The position numbers were made by a program, and so were the translations under genes. A stretch of 64,000 nt of DNA from Paenibacillus sp. JDR-2 (GTDB lineage: Bacteria > Bacillota > Bacilli > Paenibacillales > Paenibacillaceae). The notes under the pieces were generated by a model that searched no databases, was not told the DNA's origin, and saw only the letters and a list, made by a program, of their open reading frames with translations. Location: NCBI RefSeq assembly GCF_000023585.1, contig NC_012914.1, forward strand, positions 6,269,501 through 6,333,500, in the 5' to 3' direction. The stretch's first letter is position 1, and every line of letters begins with the position of its first letter. Below are positions 31,126 to 39,839 of this stretch, in pieces.

Positions 31126-31920
31126 ATGCCGATAACGGTTCAGACTATAATAGATGCCTTACGATCGTCGGTTCCCCCGATTCCTGACACGGTGGATGTT
31201 CTGATGGCCGGCCATCCCGATACCGAAGTAACCGGAATGGCCGTGTCTTTCATGCCAACCCAGCAAGTGATTGAAAAAGCTCTCGCAGCGGGAGCTAATT
31301 TCCTTATTACGCATGAGCCCCTCTCCTACAACCATCGGCATGAGGAACAGCTGATCGGGAACGATCCGGTTTTCGCGCAAAAGCTGAAACTTATTGAAGA
31401 GAGCGGAATCGCGATCTTTCGGTACCATGATTACTGCCATCGGAAGCAGCCGGACATTATCATGACGGGCTTATTGTCCGCGTTGGAATGGGAATCACGC
31501 TTGGCGGAAATGCTGCCGATCGCCGCCCTTCTCGAGCTTCCGTCTATGACGGTCGCGGAGGTTGCCGCGCATGTGAAGCAAAAGCTTGGCATGCCCTTCC
31601 TCCGGATTACGGGCGATCTTTCCACTCCAATCAGCCGTGCGGGAATTCTGGTCGGTTACCGGGGAGGCGCTTCAACCGCTATTCCGTTTATGCGCGATTT
31701 TAACCTGGATCTGCTTATCGTTGGGGAAGGTCCGGAATGGGAAACGCCGGAATATATCCGGGATGCCTCGTATCAGGGCCGGTCAAAAGCATTGCTGACT
31801 CTGGGCCACGCGGAAAGCGAAGAGCCGGGCATGCGCGCGTTAAGCGATGAATTGAAGCTGCGGTATCCGGAAATCCCGGTGGAGTTTTTCCCGATTCAGC
31901 CGATTTTCCGGATCGTGTAG
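31126..31920 (+). CDS. Nif3-like (DUF34) metal-binding protein
   Basis: A 264-residue member of the Nif3/DUF34 family, which includes proteins annotated as GTP cyclohydrolase 1 type 2. Metal-ligand positions are seen in NFLITHEPLSYNHRHEE and in the later GHAESEEPG. The central YHDYCHRKQPDIIMTG stretch is typical. Members bind two divalent metals, and their true activity is debated. It lies directly behind the YdeI-family gene and before a strong terminator. The start has the ribosome site AAGGAAGG at the end of the previous gene. Confidence 0.83.
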   Translation: MPITVQTIIDALRSSVPPIPDTVDVLMAGHPDTEVTGMAVSFMPTQQVIEKALAAGANFLITHEPLSYNHRHEEQLIGNDPVFAQKLKLIEESGIAIFRYHDYCHRKQPDIIMTGLLSALEWESRLAEMLPIAALLELPSMTVAEVAAHVKQKLGMPFLRITGDLSTPISRAGILVGYRGGASTAIPFMRDFNLDLLIVGEGPEWETPEYIRDASYQGRSKALLTLGHAESEEPGMRALSDELKLRYPEIPVEFFPIQPIFRIV

Positions 31921-31932
31921 TGGAGGATAAAG

Positions 31933-31999
31933 CTTAACGATACACGGCATCGTTAAGGAATCAGAATGCGAAAAAAGGCTGCCCGCGGGCAGCCTTTTT
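31933..31999. terminator. Two hairpins, second a strong bidirectional terminator
   Basis: CTTAACGAT pairs with 31949-31957 in a first hairpin. AAAAAGGCTGCCCG and its complement (31972-31999) form a second, flanked by A and T runs, between the Nif3-like gene and the convergent usp gene. Confidence 0.85.
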
Positions 32000-32013
32000 A
32001 ACTTAACATCTAT

Positions 32014-32436
32014 TTATTTTACAAGCAGGACCGGACAGTGAGCATGCTGGGATACCCCATGGCTGACGCTGCCAAGCAGAATTTCCGAGACAAGTCCCAC
32101 GCCGCGGCTGCCCATGACGATCAGGTCACAGCTGCGCTCCTTCGCGGTATTGCAGATGAGAATGGACGGATCGCCGTCTGCTCTAAGCAGCGTGTAATCT
32201 ACTCCGGAGTCTCTCAGCTGTGCAGCTGCTGCGGAGAGCACTTCATTCTCTTCCTTCTCCAGCATCTCCCCCACATCCACATAAACAAAAGCCTGATTCA
32301 TCGCGACGCGTCCCGTAACGTGGATAACAGACAGCCGTATAGGCGCATTGATCGCCTTCACCAAATTGATCGCGTGATCAAGAGCTTTGCTGGACTGCTG
32401 CGAACCGTCGACGGGAACAAGGATATGATTGTACAT
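32014..32436 (-). CDS. Universal stress protein (UspA family)
   Basis: A 140-residue single-domain Usp protein. It begins with HILVPVDGSQQSSKALDHA and ends with the ATP-binding loop GSRGVGLVSEILLGSVSHG then HCPVLLV, so it belongs to the ATP-binding class. Such proteins support survival under starvation or oxidative stress. The ATG at 32436 has AGGAGG eight bases upstream, while the longer frame from 32454 does not. The promoter on the minus strand is TTGACG-N17-TATGCT (32517-32545), and it overlaps a dyad shared with the divergent gene. Confidence 0.9.
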   Translation of the reverse strand: MYNHILVPVDGSQQSSKALDHAINLVKAINAPIRLSVIHVTGRVAMNQAFVYVDVGEMLEKEENEVLSAAAAQLRDSGVDYTLLRADGDPSILICNTAKERSCDLIVMGSRGVGLVSEILLGSVSHGVSQHAHCPVLLVK

Positions 32437-32516
32437 AAGAGATGCCTCCTTCAAAATGTAATCCCTAACCTTTTAATACCCACTTCCAAGCTTGTTCAAA
32501 CATTCTTTCTATAATT

Positions 32517-32560
32517 AGCATACTCCTCAATAATGTTAACGTCAACGTAAACGTTATAAT
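32517..32560. promoter_or_regulatory. Divergent promoter region with MerR-like dyad
   Basis: The 20-base stretch 32537-32556 has arms TAACGT and ACGTTA, and AACG occurs three times at 6-base steps. On the minus strand TTGACG (32540-32545), 17 bases, TATGCT (32517-32522) reads toward usp. On the plus strand TATAAT (32555-32560) reads toward the GyrI-like gene. The dyad overlaps both, as MerR-type operators often do. Confidence 0.55.
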
Positions 32561-32642
32561 TCAAAATTACCCCTTTACAAGCGAACGTATATTCGTTATC
32601 CTATTTATGGTTATATTTACCATGTCTGGAGGGTTATAAATA

Positions 32643-33107
32643 ATGCGTACTTATCAGGTCGACAGGATTGATCGGGAAGAGCTCAAGCTGGTTGGCTATT
32701 CGATTAGGGAAAGCCTTAACAACGTTCTGCAATCGCGAATTGTTGGCGTATTGCGCGAGCAGCTGGCTGACCGCAGGAATGAGCTGCCGAACCGGAACAA
32801 TGAAGGCATTTATTTGATTCAAATTTATAACCAGGATGGCCAATGGACGCATGATACCCCCTACCAGCATGTGATCGCTTTCGAAGTAAGTGCTTTTGAG
32901 AATATACCTGCCGACATGACCACCTATACTTTACCTTCAGGAACTTATATCAAGATCGTTCATGAAGGCCCGGAGCCAGAGATTGGCAATACGTATGATT
33001 ATATAAACAACGCGTTTGGCGTTAGACCTATCGATATCGAATATTGGAATGACGTCTACTCCTTAGACCGGCAAGATTCCCGGATTGATATTCTGATCCC
33101 CGGCTAA
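32643..33107 (+). CDS. GyrI-like/effector-binding domain protein
   Basis: A 154-residue stand-alone member of the GyrI-like small-molecule-binding family (also called AraC effector-binding or SOUL/BmrR-like fold). The pattern is REELKLVGYSIRES at the start, then YQHVIAFEVSAFENIPADM and TYTLPSGTYIKIVHEGP near residues 80-115, and the closing EYWNDVYSLDRQDSRIDILIP. No DNA-binding domain is attached. Such proteins bind or hydrolyse cationic drugs or cofactors. The start has TGGAGGG upstream. It is divergent from usp. Confidence 0.82.
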   Translation: MRTYQVDRIDREELKLVGYSIRESLNNVLQSRIVGVLREQLADRRNELPNRNNEGIYLIQIYNQDGQWTHDTPYQHVIAFEVSAFENIPADMTTYTLPSGTYIKIVHEGPEPEIGNTYDYINNAFGVRPIDIEYWNDVYSLDRQDSRIDILIPG

Positions 33108-33117
33108 ACAAAGTGAA

Positions 33118-33153
33118 AAGCCGGGATCTGACGCTTGGCGTCAAATCCCGGCT
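33118..33153. terminator. Hairpin between convergent genes
   Basis: AAGCCGGGAT(C)TGACGC pairs with its complement over the loop TTG with one bulge. It lies between the GyrI-like gene and the sugar-binding lipoprotein gene and can stop transcription from both sides. Confidence 0.75.
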
Positions 33154-33164
33154 TCCTTCCTTGC

Positions 33165-34784
33165 TTATTGACCGGATTCCATTTTTGCTTTGTATGCATC
33201 CATTTGTTTTTGCAGCTCTGCAAGAACTTTATCGTAGCCGGCTGTTTTCAGCTTGCTGCGGAATTGTTCAACCGCTTTGACAGGGTCGCCTGCTTTACCG
33301 TAAGCGATAGCTGGACCCATCTCGCCGGTTACTTGCGTAATCGCTGTCAGCTCTGCTTCAACAGGAGTTTTGTCGAATACGAATTGACCGTAAGGATACG
33401 CTTTTTTGATTTTGTCATACTCAGCGTAATAAGTTTCTTCGAGTTGATCCCATACCGTTACGCTTGGAATCTCGAATTTGTCGACACGGCCGCCCCAGAA
33501 GTCGGAGTAGAAGCCGTCTTTTGTCTCGTCATAGCCAGCTGGTTGTTGACGTTTGCCGTCTTTTACTTCGTACTGTACGCCTTCGATACCGTAGTTGAGC
33601 AGGTGGTAAATTTGCTCATCGTTGCGGATCAGGTCGTAAGCCATCAGAGCGCGCTCAGGGTTTTTGCTGTGTGCGCCTACGGAAGTACCGCCGTGAGTGA
33701 TGGACAGCTCAAGCAGGTTGTTGCCGCCTTGGCGGGCAAACGGGAACATTTGCAGATCGGATCCTGGCTGGTCTTTATCCATTTGAACGCGGAGACCGCC
33801 AAAGGTTTGCGTATGGTGCTGGTCCATACCTGTCAGGCCCGCACGCAGCGAAGCGCGTGTATCGTTTTTGTTGTTCAGTACGTCTTCACGCCAGAAGCCT
33901 TTGTCTGCCCATTCTTTCATCATGGTTGCGTATTTCACCATTGTATCTTCGAAGACAGGGCTGTTAACGGTGTATTTCTCGTCATACGATTTGGTCGTGA
34001 ATACCGGCAGGTAACCTGTAGAGATTGGCAGCTCAAGGTTATCCGTGTAGGAAGTATCGAATCCGCCGAATGTACTTGTTCCTGAAACCGCATCCCAAGG
34101 GATTACGTCAGGCTTGTTGTCCTTAATGTATTGAAGATATTTGCCAATGCCTTCCCAGTCTTTAATTGGCTCTGTAATGCCTGCTTCTTTCGCCCAGTCA
34201 CCGCGGTAGAAGAAGCCATGGTTAACCCATTGCGTATATTGATCTTCAGGGATAAGGACGATTTTACCGTTGTATTTAGACTCCGCCCAATCCTCTTGCG
34301 GAATCGAATTATAGGTTTGAGGCGCATATTTAGGAAGCAGATCATCCAGGTTCATAAAGGCGCCGCGTTGAGCATTGCCCCAAGTATCGAGCCAGTCCGT
34401 ACCGATTGTGATCAGGTCAACCGGTTCGCCGGAAGCAAGCGCAAGGTTGTATTTCGTTTGCCAGTCCGTCCATTCAATCCATTTCCATTCCAGCTCGGCA
34501 TTGATTTTTTCCTTCATGATTTTGTTAACTTCTGCAAGCACCTTCTCGAATTGTCCGTTAGTTGGCTTGTTACCAAGCACCATATAGGTGATTTTGACGA
34601 ACTTAGAGGTGTCAACAGCCGCATCGCCGCCAGTGTTTGTTGATCCTTCTGTGTTTGTGCTTGCATTGTTGCTTGGTTTAGCTGTGTCTGCTGGTTTATT
34701 CTCTTTGTTGTTGTTACCGGAGCAGGCTGCCAAGCTGGAAGCCATCAAAATAGAGAGCAAGATTGCGGAACTTTTCTTAAACAT
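33165..34784 (-). CDS. LplA-like sugar-binding lipoprotein
   Basis: The substrate-binding protein of a carbohydrate ABC importer, 539 residues, the long LplA-like type common in Paenibacillus. The lipobox LAAC puts the anchored cysteine at about residue 21 of MFKKSSAILLSILMASS. A Thr/Asn/Gly-rich linker (NASTNTEGSTNTGGDA) follows. ATG 34784 has AAGGGGAG upstream; the longer frame from 34856 lacks one. It is the last gene of the beta-galactosidase operon, after both permeases, an order that is reversed from most such operons, and a stem-loop lies in the 73-base gap before it. Confidence 0.88.
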   Translation of the reverse strand: MFKKSSAILLSILMASSLAACSGNNNKENKPADTAKPSNNASTNTEGSTNTGGDAAVDTSKFVKITYMVLGNKPTNGQFEKVLAEVNKIMKEKINAELEWKWIEWTDWQTKYNLALASGEPVDLITIGTDWLDTWGNAQRGAFMNLDDLLPKYAPQTYNSIPQEDWAESKYNGKIVLIPEDQYTQWVNHGFFYRGDWAKEAGITEPIKDWEGIGKYLQYIKDNKPDVIPWDAVSGTSTFGGFDTSYTDNLELPISTGYLPVFTTKSYDEKYTVNSPVFEDTMVKYATMMKEWADKGFWREDVLNNKNDTRASLRAGLTGMDQHHTQTFGGLRVQMDKDQPGSDLQMFPFARQGGNNLLELSITHGGTSVGAHSKNPERALMAYDLIRNDEQIYHLLNYGIEGVQYEVKDGKRQQPAGYDETKDGFYSDFWGGRVDKFEIPSVTVWDQLEETYYAEYDKIKKAYPYGQFVFDKTPVEAELTAITQVTGEMGPAIAYGKAGDPVKAVEQFRSKLKTAGYDKVLAELQKQMDAYKAKMESGQ

Positions 34785-34857
34785 GCACGTCTCCCCTTTG
34801 TTTTTAATAATTTGGGCTTTGCCCGTTATGTGATGAGGCCTTTTGGCCTTCGGCACA

Positions 34858-35772
34858 TCAACCTTTAACTGCGCCTACGGTAATACCTTTAATGAAGTAG
34901 CGTTGTACGAATGGATAGAACATAATAACAGGTCCAGTTGCAACAACAGCCGTTGCCATCTTCATGGACTCGAGCGGAACATCCCGAAGCGAGACATTGG
35001 AGGCTGCTGCAGAGTTGCGGACAAAGTCGGCGCTAGTAACGACGTTATATAGGAAAAGCTGGAGTGGACGGTATTCCATATTCGGCGACAGGAACAGCAT
35101 CGAGTTATACCATTCATTCCAGTAACCAAGCGCGATAAACAAACCGATTGTTGCAAGAGCCGGAGTCGTCATCGGAAGAATGAGCCGCAGGAAAATCGTA
35201 AAATCCCCTGCTCCGTCGATTTTAGCCGATTCCGTGATGGCATGCGGGATGGAGCGAACAAAGCTTTTCATCATGATGATCAGGAACGGGCTGAGAAGCC
35301 CTGGCAGCAAGACGGCCAAATAATTGTCCTTCAGGCTCAAATACTGCGTCACGAGCAGGTAGAAAGGAACAAGACCGCCGGAGAACAAAGTCGTAAAGTA
35401 GATAAAGAACGAGATGCCGTTCCGGTAACCAAAGTCCGGGCGTTGCAGCGCGTAACCGGTCATCGCGACAAGGAACAAGCCAATTGCCGTACCCGCCACG
35501 GTAAGCAGAATCGTTACAATATAAGAACCAACGATGATATCAGGATTCTCGAATACGATTTTGTAAGCAAAGGTACTAAATTCCTTCGGCCAGAAGTTAA
35601 AGCCAAATTTCTTGATAGCCGACTCCGAAGTAAACGATGTACCCAAGATGAGAAGGAATGGCAGCAAACAGCAAAGCGCAAAGATGGAAATCACAACGTA
35701 ACCAAACGTTCTGACAATGACTTCGCTCGCATCTGTCCGAATGCTTCTGGATTCTACGATATTCTCTTCCAT
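34858..35772 (-). CDS. Sugar ABC permease, LplC/MalG type
   Basis: A 304-residue permease of a carbohydrate importer with six membrane helices. The cytoplasmic loop contacting the ATPase is seen as IDGAGDFTIFLRLILPMTTPAL (EAA motif) near residue 195, and the C-terminus RYFIKGITVGAVKG is the hallmark of the MalG/LplC group. It forms the heterodimeric channel with the product of the preceding gene, 11 bases upstream. No ATPase gene is in the operon, so the complex must use a shared ATPase such as an MsmX-type protein. Confidence 0.92.
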   Translation of the reverse strand: MEENIVESRSIRTDASEVIVRTFGYVVISIFALCCLLPFLLILGTSFTSESAIKKFGFNFWPKEFSTFAYKIVFENPDIIVGSYIVTILLTVAGTAIGLFLVAMTGYALQRPDFGYRNGISFFIYFTTLFSGGLVPFYLLVTQYLSLKDNYLAVLLPGLLSPFLIIMMKSFVRSIPHAITESAKIDGAGDFTIFLRLILPMTTPALATIGLFIALGYWNEWYNSMLFLSPNMEYRPLQLFLYNVVTSADFVRNSAAASNVSLRDVPLESMKMATAVVATGPVIMFYPFVQRYFIKGITVGAVKG

Positions 35773-35783
35773 GTCAGCACCCC

Positions 35784-36749
35784 CTAGAATAACGAGTTTT
35801 CTGGCGACGCCTTTTTAACGAGCCAGTTGGCCGTTATAACGATCACGAAGCCGAACACCGATTGATATAAGCTAACTGCACTACCGATAGAGAAGTTGAA
35901 ATTCGTCATAAGCGAACGGAATACGTAAGTTTCGATAATATCCGTCGACGAGTACAATGCCGTATTGTTTGCTCCAACCAAGTTGTAGAACAAACCGAAG
36001 TTGCCTTTCATAATGCCGCCAAGCGAGAACAGCAACAAAATAATGAACGTTGGCTTAAGCCATGGGATAACGATATAGATAATCCGTTGGAAAGCGTTTG
36101 CACCATCGATTTCAGAAGCTTCAATGATCTCATTATCAAGACCCATGATAGCTGCGAAGTATACGATAGAGCCATAACCTGTTGACTGCCATAAGTAGGT
36201 TATTACGATAATGAATGGCCATACATGAGAATTGGAGTAGACTTTTACCGGATCCATGCCGATAGATGCAAGCAAATGGTTCAGCAGGCCGTAATCATAG
36301 CTCAGAATGTTGTAAGCGATCAGACCGATCAGTACGGCCGAGATAAAGTGCGGAAGGAACAATAAGGTTTGAGCTACTTTCTTAAACCATTTGCGGCGCA
36401 GCTCGTTAAGCAGGATAGCTACGAATATTTGCAGCAAATTCCCCAGCAAGATAAAAGCAACGTTATAAGCTACGGTATTAAAAGTCAGCCGCCACAGGTC
36501 GCCGTTCATAACGAGGAAGCGGAAGTTGTCGAAGGCAACAAACGGACTTTTGAATATGCCGTCCGCGTAATTGTACTGAATGAACGCCAGATACACGCCT
36601 GGCATCGGCAGATAAGCAAATACAATGAAGAACGCAATTGCCGGCAAACACATCAGAAGCAAAGTTTTATTGTTCCAGAATCGTCTCAGCCTGCCTGAGC
36701 TTTCCGTACGCGGCTTGCTCTGGATGGCTGGTTGTATAACCTTTTCCAT
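35784..36749 (-). CDS. Sugar ABC permease, LplB type
   Basis: A 321-residue permease with six membrane helices, of the LplB/YtcP-partner type. The N-terminal WNNKTLLLMCLPAIAFFIVF is typical, and the EAA loop is ASEIDGANAFQRIIYIVIPWLKP near residue 225. It follows the GH35 gene by about 50 bases and precedes the second permease. AAGGAGGTCTTCAC stands before ATG 36749. The importer most likely brings in the oligosaccharide that the GH35 enzyme hydrolyses. Confidence 0.92.
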   Translation of the reverse strand: MEKVIQPAIQSKPRTESSGRLRRFWNNKTLLLMCLPAIAFFIVFAYLPMPGVYLAFIQYNYADGIFKSPFVAFDNFRFLVMNGDLWRLTFNTVAYNVAFILLGNLLQIFVAILLNELRRKWFKKVAQTLLFLPHFISAVLIGLIAYNILSYDYGLLNHLLASIGMDPVKVYSNSHVWPFIIVITYLWQSTGYGSIVYFAAIMGLDNEIIEASEIDGANAFQRIIYIVIPWLKPTFIILLLFSLGGIMKGNFGLFYNLVGANNTALYSSTDIIETYVFRSLMTNFNFSIGSAVSLYQSVFGFVIVITANWLVKKASPENSLF

Positions 36750-36801
36750 GTGAAGACCTCCTTACCAATTACTAATTAATTTCTAGCCTTTTTTCTTCCG
36801 G

Positions 36802-39579
36802 CTAGACCGGTTGAAGCCTGATGGCTTCCAGCCTGCAAGGTGTTGCTTGATCAACGGCTTCCAAGAGGATAGCAATCTCGCCTTCCTTCTTGTTAAACCA
36901 AACGCCCGGCAAGTAAACCGACTGCTGACTGCCTCCGGTAATAACCGGCCGTCCTTCTTCGCCAGGTGTCCAGATCCGTCCAACGATTTGTCCTTCGAGA
37001 AACACCGTCAGCTTAAGCCCCGATCCGGAAACTATTGCGCGCCAACCCTTGCCGTTATCTGAATTCTGAATGGTGTTGTACAGCCATGCCGTCTGACCCG
37101 CCTCGAGCTGCACGGGAAGCTCCGTAACCTGAGACTGTGAACGTGCTGCATTCGCATGGGCCGATAGCTCAGGCTCTTCCGCCCCGCTAATCACCCAGTT
37201 CACTGCCTTGATTCCTTCATACATGACAGCTCTTCTTCCAGCAGGAAGGCCAATTACTCTCTCCAGGAAGATCGCGAGTTCTGCTGATTGCCCGGCTGTG
37301 AGAAGATTGGAGAGGTCAAGATAAGGATCAAATGGTCCAACATCCCCAGCCCACTGGCCATCAACAAACACCTTCGCCGTCGATTGCATCCCTTCAAAGT
37401 GAAGAATCCAGCTGTCTGCCCGTTCTCCGGGAATAAAGCTTTTCCGGTAGTATTCAAAGGCAGGATGATCCGGCGACAGCCAGCCGCCCAAGTTCACAAC
37501 CGGCCACAGCTTCCGGTCGGCTTCTGCCGTAAGCTCCGGTCGAATAGTTCGGTCCGCAGCGCGGTACACGCTCCAATTACGACTTAGTTCATGCTGCCCT
37601 GTTACAAGCGTCATGCCTGTAAGTCCTTTTAATGCGTTAAGCTTTAAGCCCGGCAGCCTGGAATCATCGAAGTTGGAATGTCCCCAAATTTCCGTTCGGG
37701 CAACCAGCTTACCCTGCGCCAGCCCTTCTTTTAACGCGAGATAGCTGCTGCTGCCGCCCGGAACCGTAGTTCCAACGTAATGACCATCCGCATAAAGCGA
37801 AATCACATCACTGCCGTTTTGGATCAGTACACCCTCTGCCGTAACCGCCCGATCAACCGGAACATCTGCTTCATACCAGCCATACCCTCGATAAATCTCG
37901 TTTTGTTCCAGGTATGCGGCTTGAGATCTCGATTGCCTTGACCCTGGCAAGGTCATCGGCTCCGCTCCATTCAAGGAGCTAAGCTGCCAATTGGTGACCT
38001 CCGTTTGCTCTTTATCAGTAGGTTGAATCTCTGATGAACAGCTGTGCAATAACCCTTCTTCATCCAGATCATCCATATAAAGCGCTTTTACTTTATCGTG
38101 GATCGCAATCGTCAAAACGGCTCCGCTGCGGGTATTTATCCGGCATACGGCATCCGATGTTCCATCGAACTTGATGCTTAACCGTCCATCTTGAATGTCT
38201 GTCACACAGTTCTCGGCTTCAACGGCAGCAATCTCCCCACTGCTTAACTGAATTTGACCGGCGCTTTCGGTATGGAAAGCAAGTACTTGGCAGCTTGCCG
38301 TCTGCTTCGCATAATAAAGCTCCGCTGTTGATTGCTCCAGAATCCCTTCCAATCCCCAGCCCGATAACGGAATCTGATACGGCAGAGCCAGCGATCGGCC
38401 TCCCCGTAAGACAAACGAATCAGAACCGGCTATTGCAATTTCCTTATCCTCATCATCCAGATTCGTCAGGAACAACAATTGGCCGCCGTCCTTCAGATCT
38501 AGCACATACGGGCCGGCAATGTTATTCCATTGACCGCTCAGAATGAGATCTTCATCCGCTGCTCCGGTTGCTTTCGCTTCTGCCAGCTTGCTTCCGTAAG
38601 CTTCAATCAGTCTGCCGAGCAACCTGCCTTCGTAAGCTTCCTCCCGGATATGCCCTTCCGGCGAGATCATTCCGCCAAAATCATAATCCGATGTCATAAA
38701 CGCAAGCGGTTTACCCCAGTTGTTCGTGGCGTTCGTAAAGCCAAAATCCGTACCCGATACCTGAAGGTAAGGTCCGAGAAGCTTGGCGCCGCAGCCGAGT
38801 AATCTTCGAAGCAGGTAATGCGCGCGGTTTGTCTCGGTTACGAGGAGAGGATAACCAAGCTCCTCCATAAGCCCGCCGTAATGGAGCACCTTCTGCTCGA
38901 ATTCGGGATCCCGGTCATTCGGATAGAAGTTGCAGGTTGGGGCTACTCCCTCTGCAATTCCTGCTGCTTGAAGCAAGCCGCCTTGACCCGCACAAGCGAA
39001 CAGCGGAACCGAAATCCCATGCGCCAGCACCAAATCTCTTAATGCGCCGATATACCCTTTCGGATCCTTGCAATCATAGAAGTCGAGCTCGTTTTCCAGC
39101 TGTACCGCGATAACCGTTCCGCCTTCGTCAGCCTGGTAAGCTTTCAGAAGAGGGATTATCCGGTCGAACCAGCTGGCGACCCGGGATAGAAATACCGGAT
39201 CATTCTGCCGAATCTCGATGCCTTGCGCCAGCAGATAAGCGGGAAGCGCGCCTCCGTCCCATTCGGAACAAATGTAAGGTCCCGGTCTTGCGATCACCCA
39301 TAATCCTGCATCTCTTGCCGCTTCGAGGAAGGCTTCGACATCACGCTCTCCGCTGAAATCCCATTCCCCTTCCCGCAGTTCATGATAGTTCCAAGGGAAG
39401 TAGACATCGATACTGTTATAGCCATAAGCTTTCAGCTGCTCCATCCGTTCCTTCCATAGCAGCCTCGGAATCCGGAAGTAAAAGAGCGAGGCACTTAAGA
39501 GCAGCTTGGGTTCTCCGTGTATACGTACTGCATCGGCCTCGAACTGAACTGCCGATATCGCCTGTGTATCCAAACCCAT
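36802..39579 (-). CDS. GH35 family beta-galactosidase
   Basis: A 925-residue glycoside hydrolase of family 35. The TIM-barrel begins near residue 20. YNSIDVYFPWNYHE and RPGPYICSEWDGGALPAYL are family signatures, the acid/base Glu is in VQLENEL (about residue 164), and the nucleophile Glu is probably in LLVTETNRAHY near 250. Beta-rich C-terminal domains of the jelly-roll kind fill residues 400-925. No signal peptide is present, so it works inside the cell on imported galactosides. It is the first structural gene of the importer operon and lies behind LacI-type operators and a cre site. Confidence 0.9.
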   Translation of the reverse strand: MGLDTQAISAVQFEADAVRIHGEPKLLLSASLFYFRIPRLLWKERMEQLKAYGYNSIDVYFPWNYHELREGEWDFSGERDVEAFLEAARDAGLWVIARPGPYICSEWDGGALPAYLLAQGIEIRQNDPVFLSRVASWFDRIIPLLKAYQADEGGTVIAVQLENELDFYDCKDPKGYIGALRDLVLAHGISVPLFACAGQGGLLQAAGIAEGVAPTCNFYPNDRDPEFEQKVLHYGGLMEELGYPLLVTETNRAHYLLRRLLGCGAKLLGPYLQVSGTDFGFTNATNNWGKPLAFMTSDYDFGGMISPEGHIREEAYEGRLLGRLIEAYGSKLAEAKATGAADEDLILSGQWNNIAGPYVLDLKDGGQLLFLTNLDDEDKEIAIAGSDSFVLRGGRSLALPYQIPLSGWGLEGILEQSTAELYYAKQTASCQVLAFHTESAGQIQLSSGEIAAVEAENCVTDIQDGRLSIKFDGTSDAVCRINTRSGAVLTIAIHDKVKALYMDDLDEEGLLHSCSSEIQPTDKEQTEVTNWQLSSLNGAEPMTLPGSRQSRSQAAYLEQNEIYRGYGWYEADVPVDRAVTAEGVLIQNGSDVISLYADGHYVGTTVPGGSSSYLALKEGLAQGKLVARTEIWGHSNFDDSRLPGLKLNALKGLTGMTLVTGQHELSRNWSVYRAADRTIRPELTAEADRKLWPVVNLGGWLSPDHPAFEYYRKSFIPGERADSWILHFEGMQSTAKVFVDGQWAGDVGPFDPYLDLSNLLTAGQSAELAIFLERVIGLPAGRRAVMYEGIKAVNWVISGAEEPELSAHANAARSQSQVTELPVQLEAGQTAWLYNTIQNSDNGKGWRAIVSGSGLKLTVFLEGQIVGRIWTPGEEGRPVITGGSQQSVYLPGVWFNKKEGEIAILLEAVDQATPCRLEAIRLQPV

Positions 39580-39618
39580 TCTAGACGACCCCCGATCGAT
39601 AACATGTATCCCGTTTCA

Positions 39619-39632
39619 TGAAACCCGTTTCA
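39619..39632. promoter_or_regulatory. LacI-type operator, proximal
   Basis: A palindrome with arms TGAAAC and GTTTCA separated by CC, 40 bases before the GH35 start. An overlapping GTTTCATGAAAC is found just to the left. The same arms recur at 39743-39756, 124 bases away. Confidence 0.7.
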
Positions 39633-39742
39633 TTTTTTGGTAAAAATAAAATACACATTCGATCCGAAACAACATTAACTGTCATATTTACGGTATTCTT
39701 ACGTGCATTTCATGTGGAAAATATGATGATAGCCGATTGCAT

Positions 39743-39756
39743 TGAAACGGGTTTCA
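39743..39756. promoter_or_regulatory. LacI-type operator, distal
   Basis: A palindrome with arms TGAAAC and GTTTCA separated by GG. It lies about 30-42 bases after the predicted transcription start of the GH35 operon. Together with the proximal site it allows looping or roadblock repression by the adjacent LacI-family protein. Confidence 0.7.
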
Positions 39757-39791
39757 TTTTTGTTCGAACCGTGTATTGCTTTGACACCTTG

Positions 39792-39821
39792 ATAATAAAT
39801 CAGACATGAAAGCGTTGTCAA
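39792..39821 (-). promoter_or_regulatory. GH35-operon promoter overlapping a perfect cre site
   Basis: On the minus strand TTGACA (39816-39821), 18 bases, TATTAT (39792-39797) form a good sigma-A promoter. TTGACAACGCTTTCAT (39806-39821) matches the Bacillus CcpA cre consensus at all 16 positions and covers the -35 box, which predicts direct glucose repression. Confidence 0.75.
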
Positions 39822-39839
39822 GAAAGTTTTTTGAAATAT

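Noticed and set aside
34785..34857. Terminator between the permease and the binding-protein gene
   Set aside because: A GGCC-TTTT-GGCC stem is present, but no T run follows; it may be an mRNA-stability stem and not a true end of transcription.
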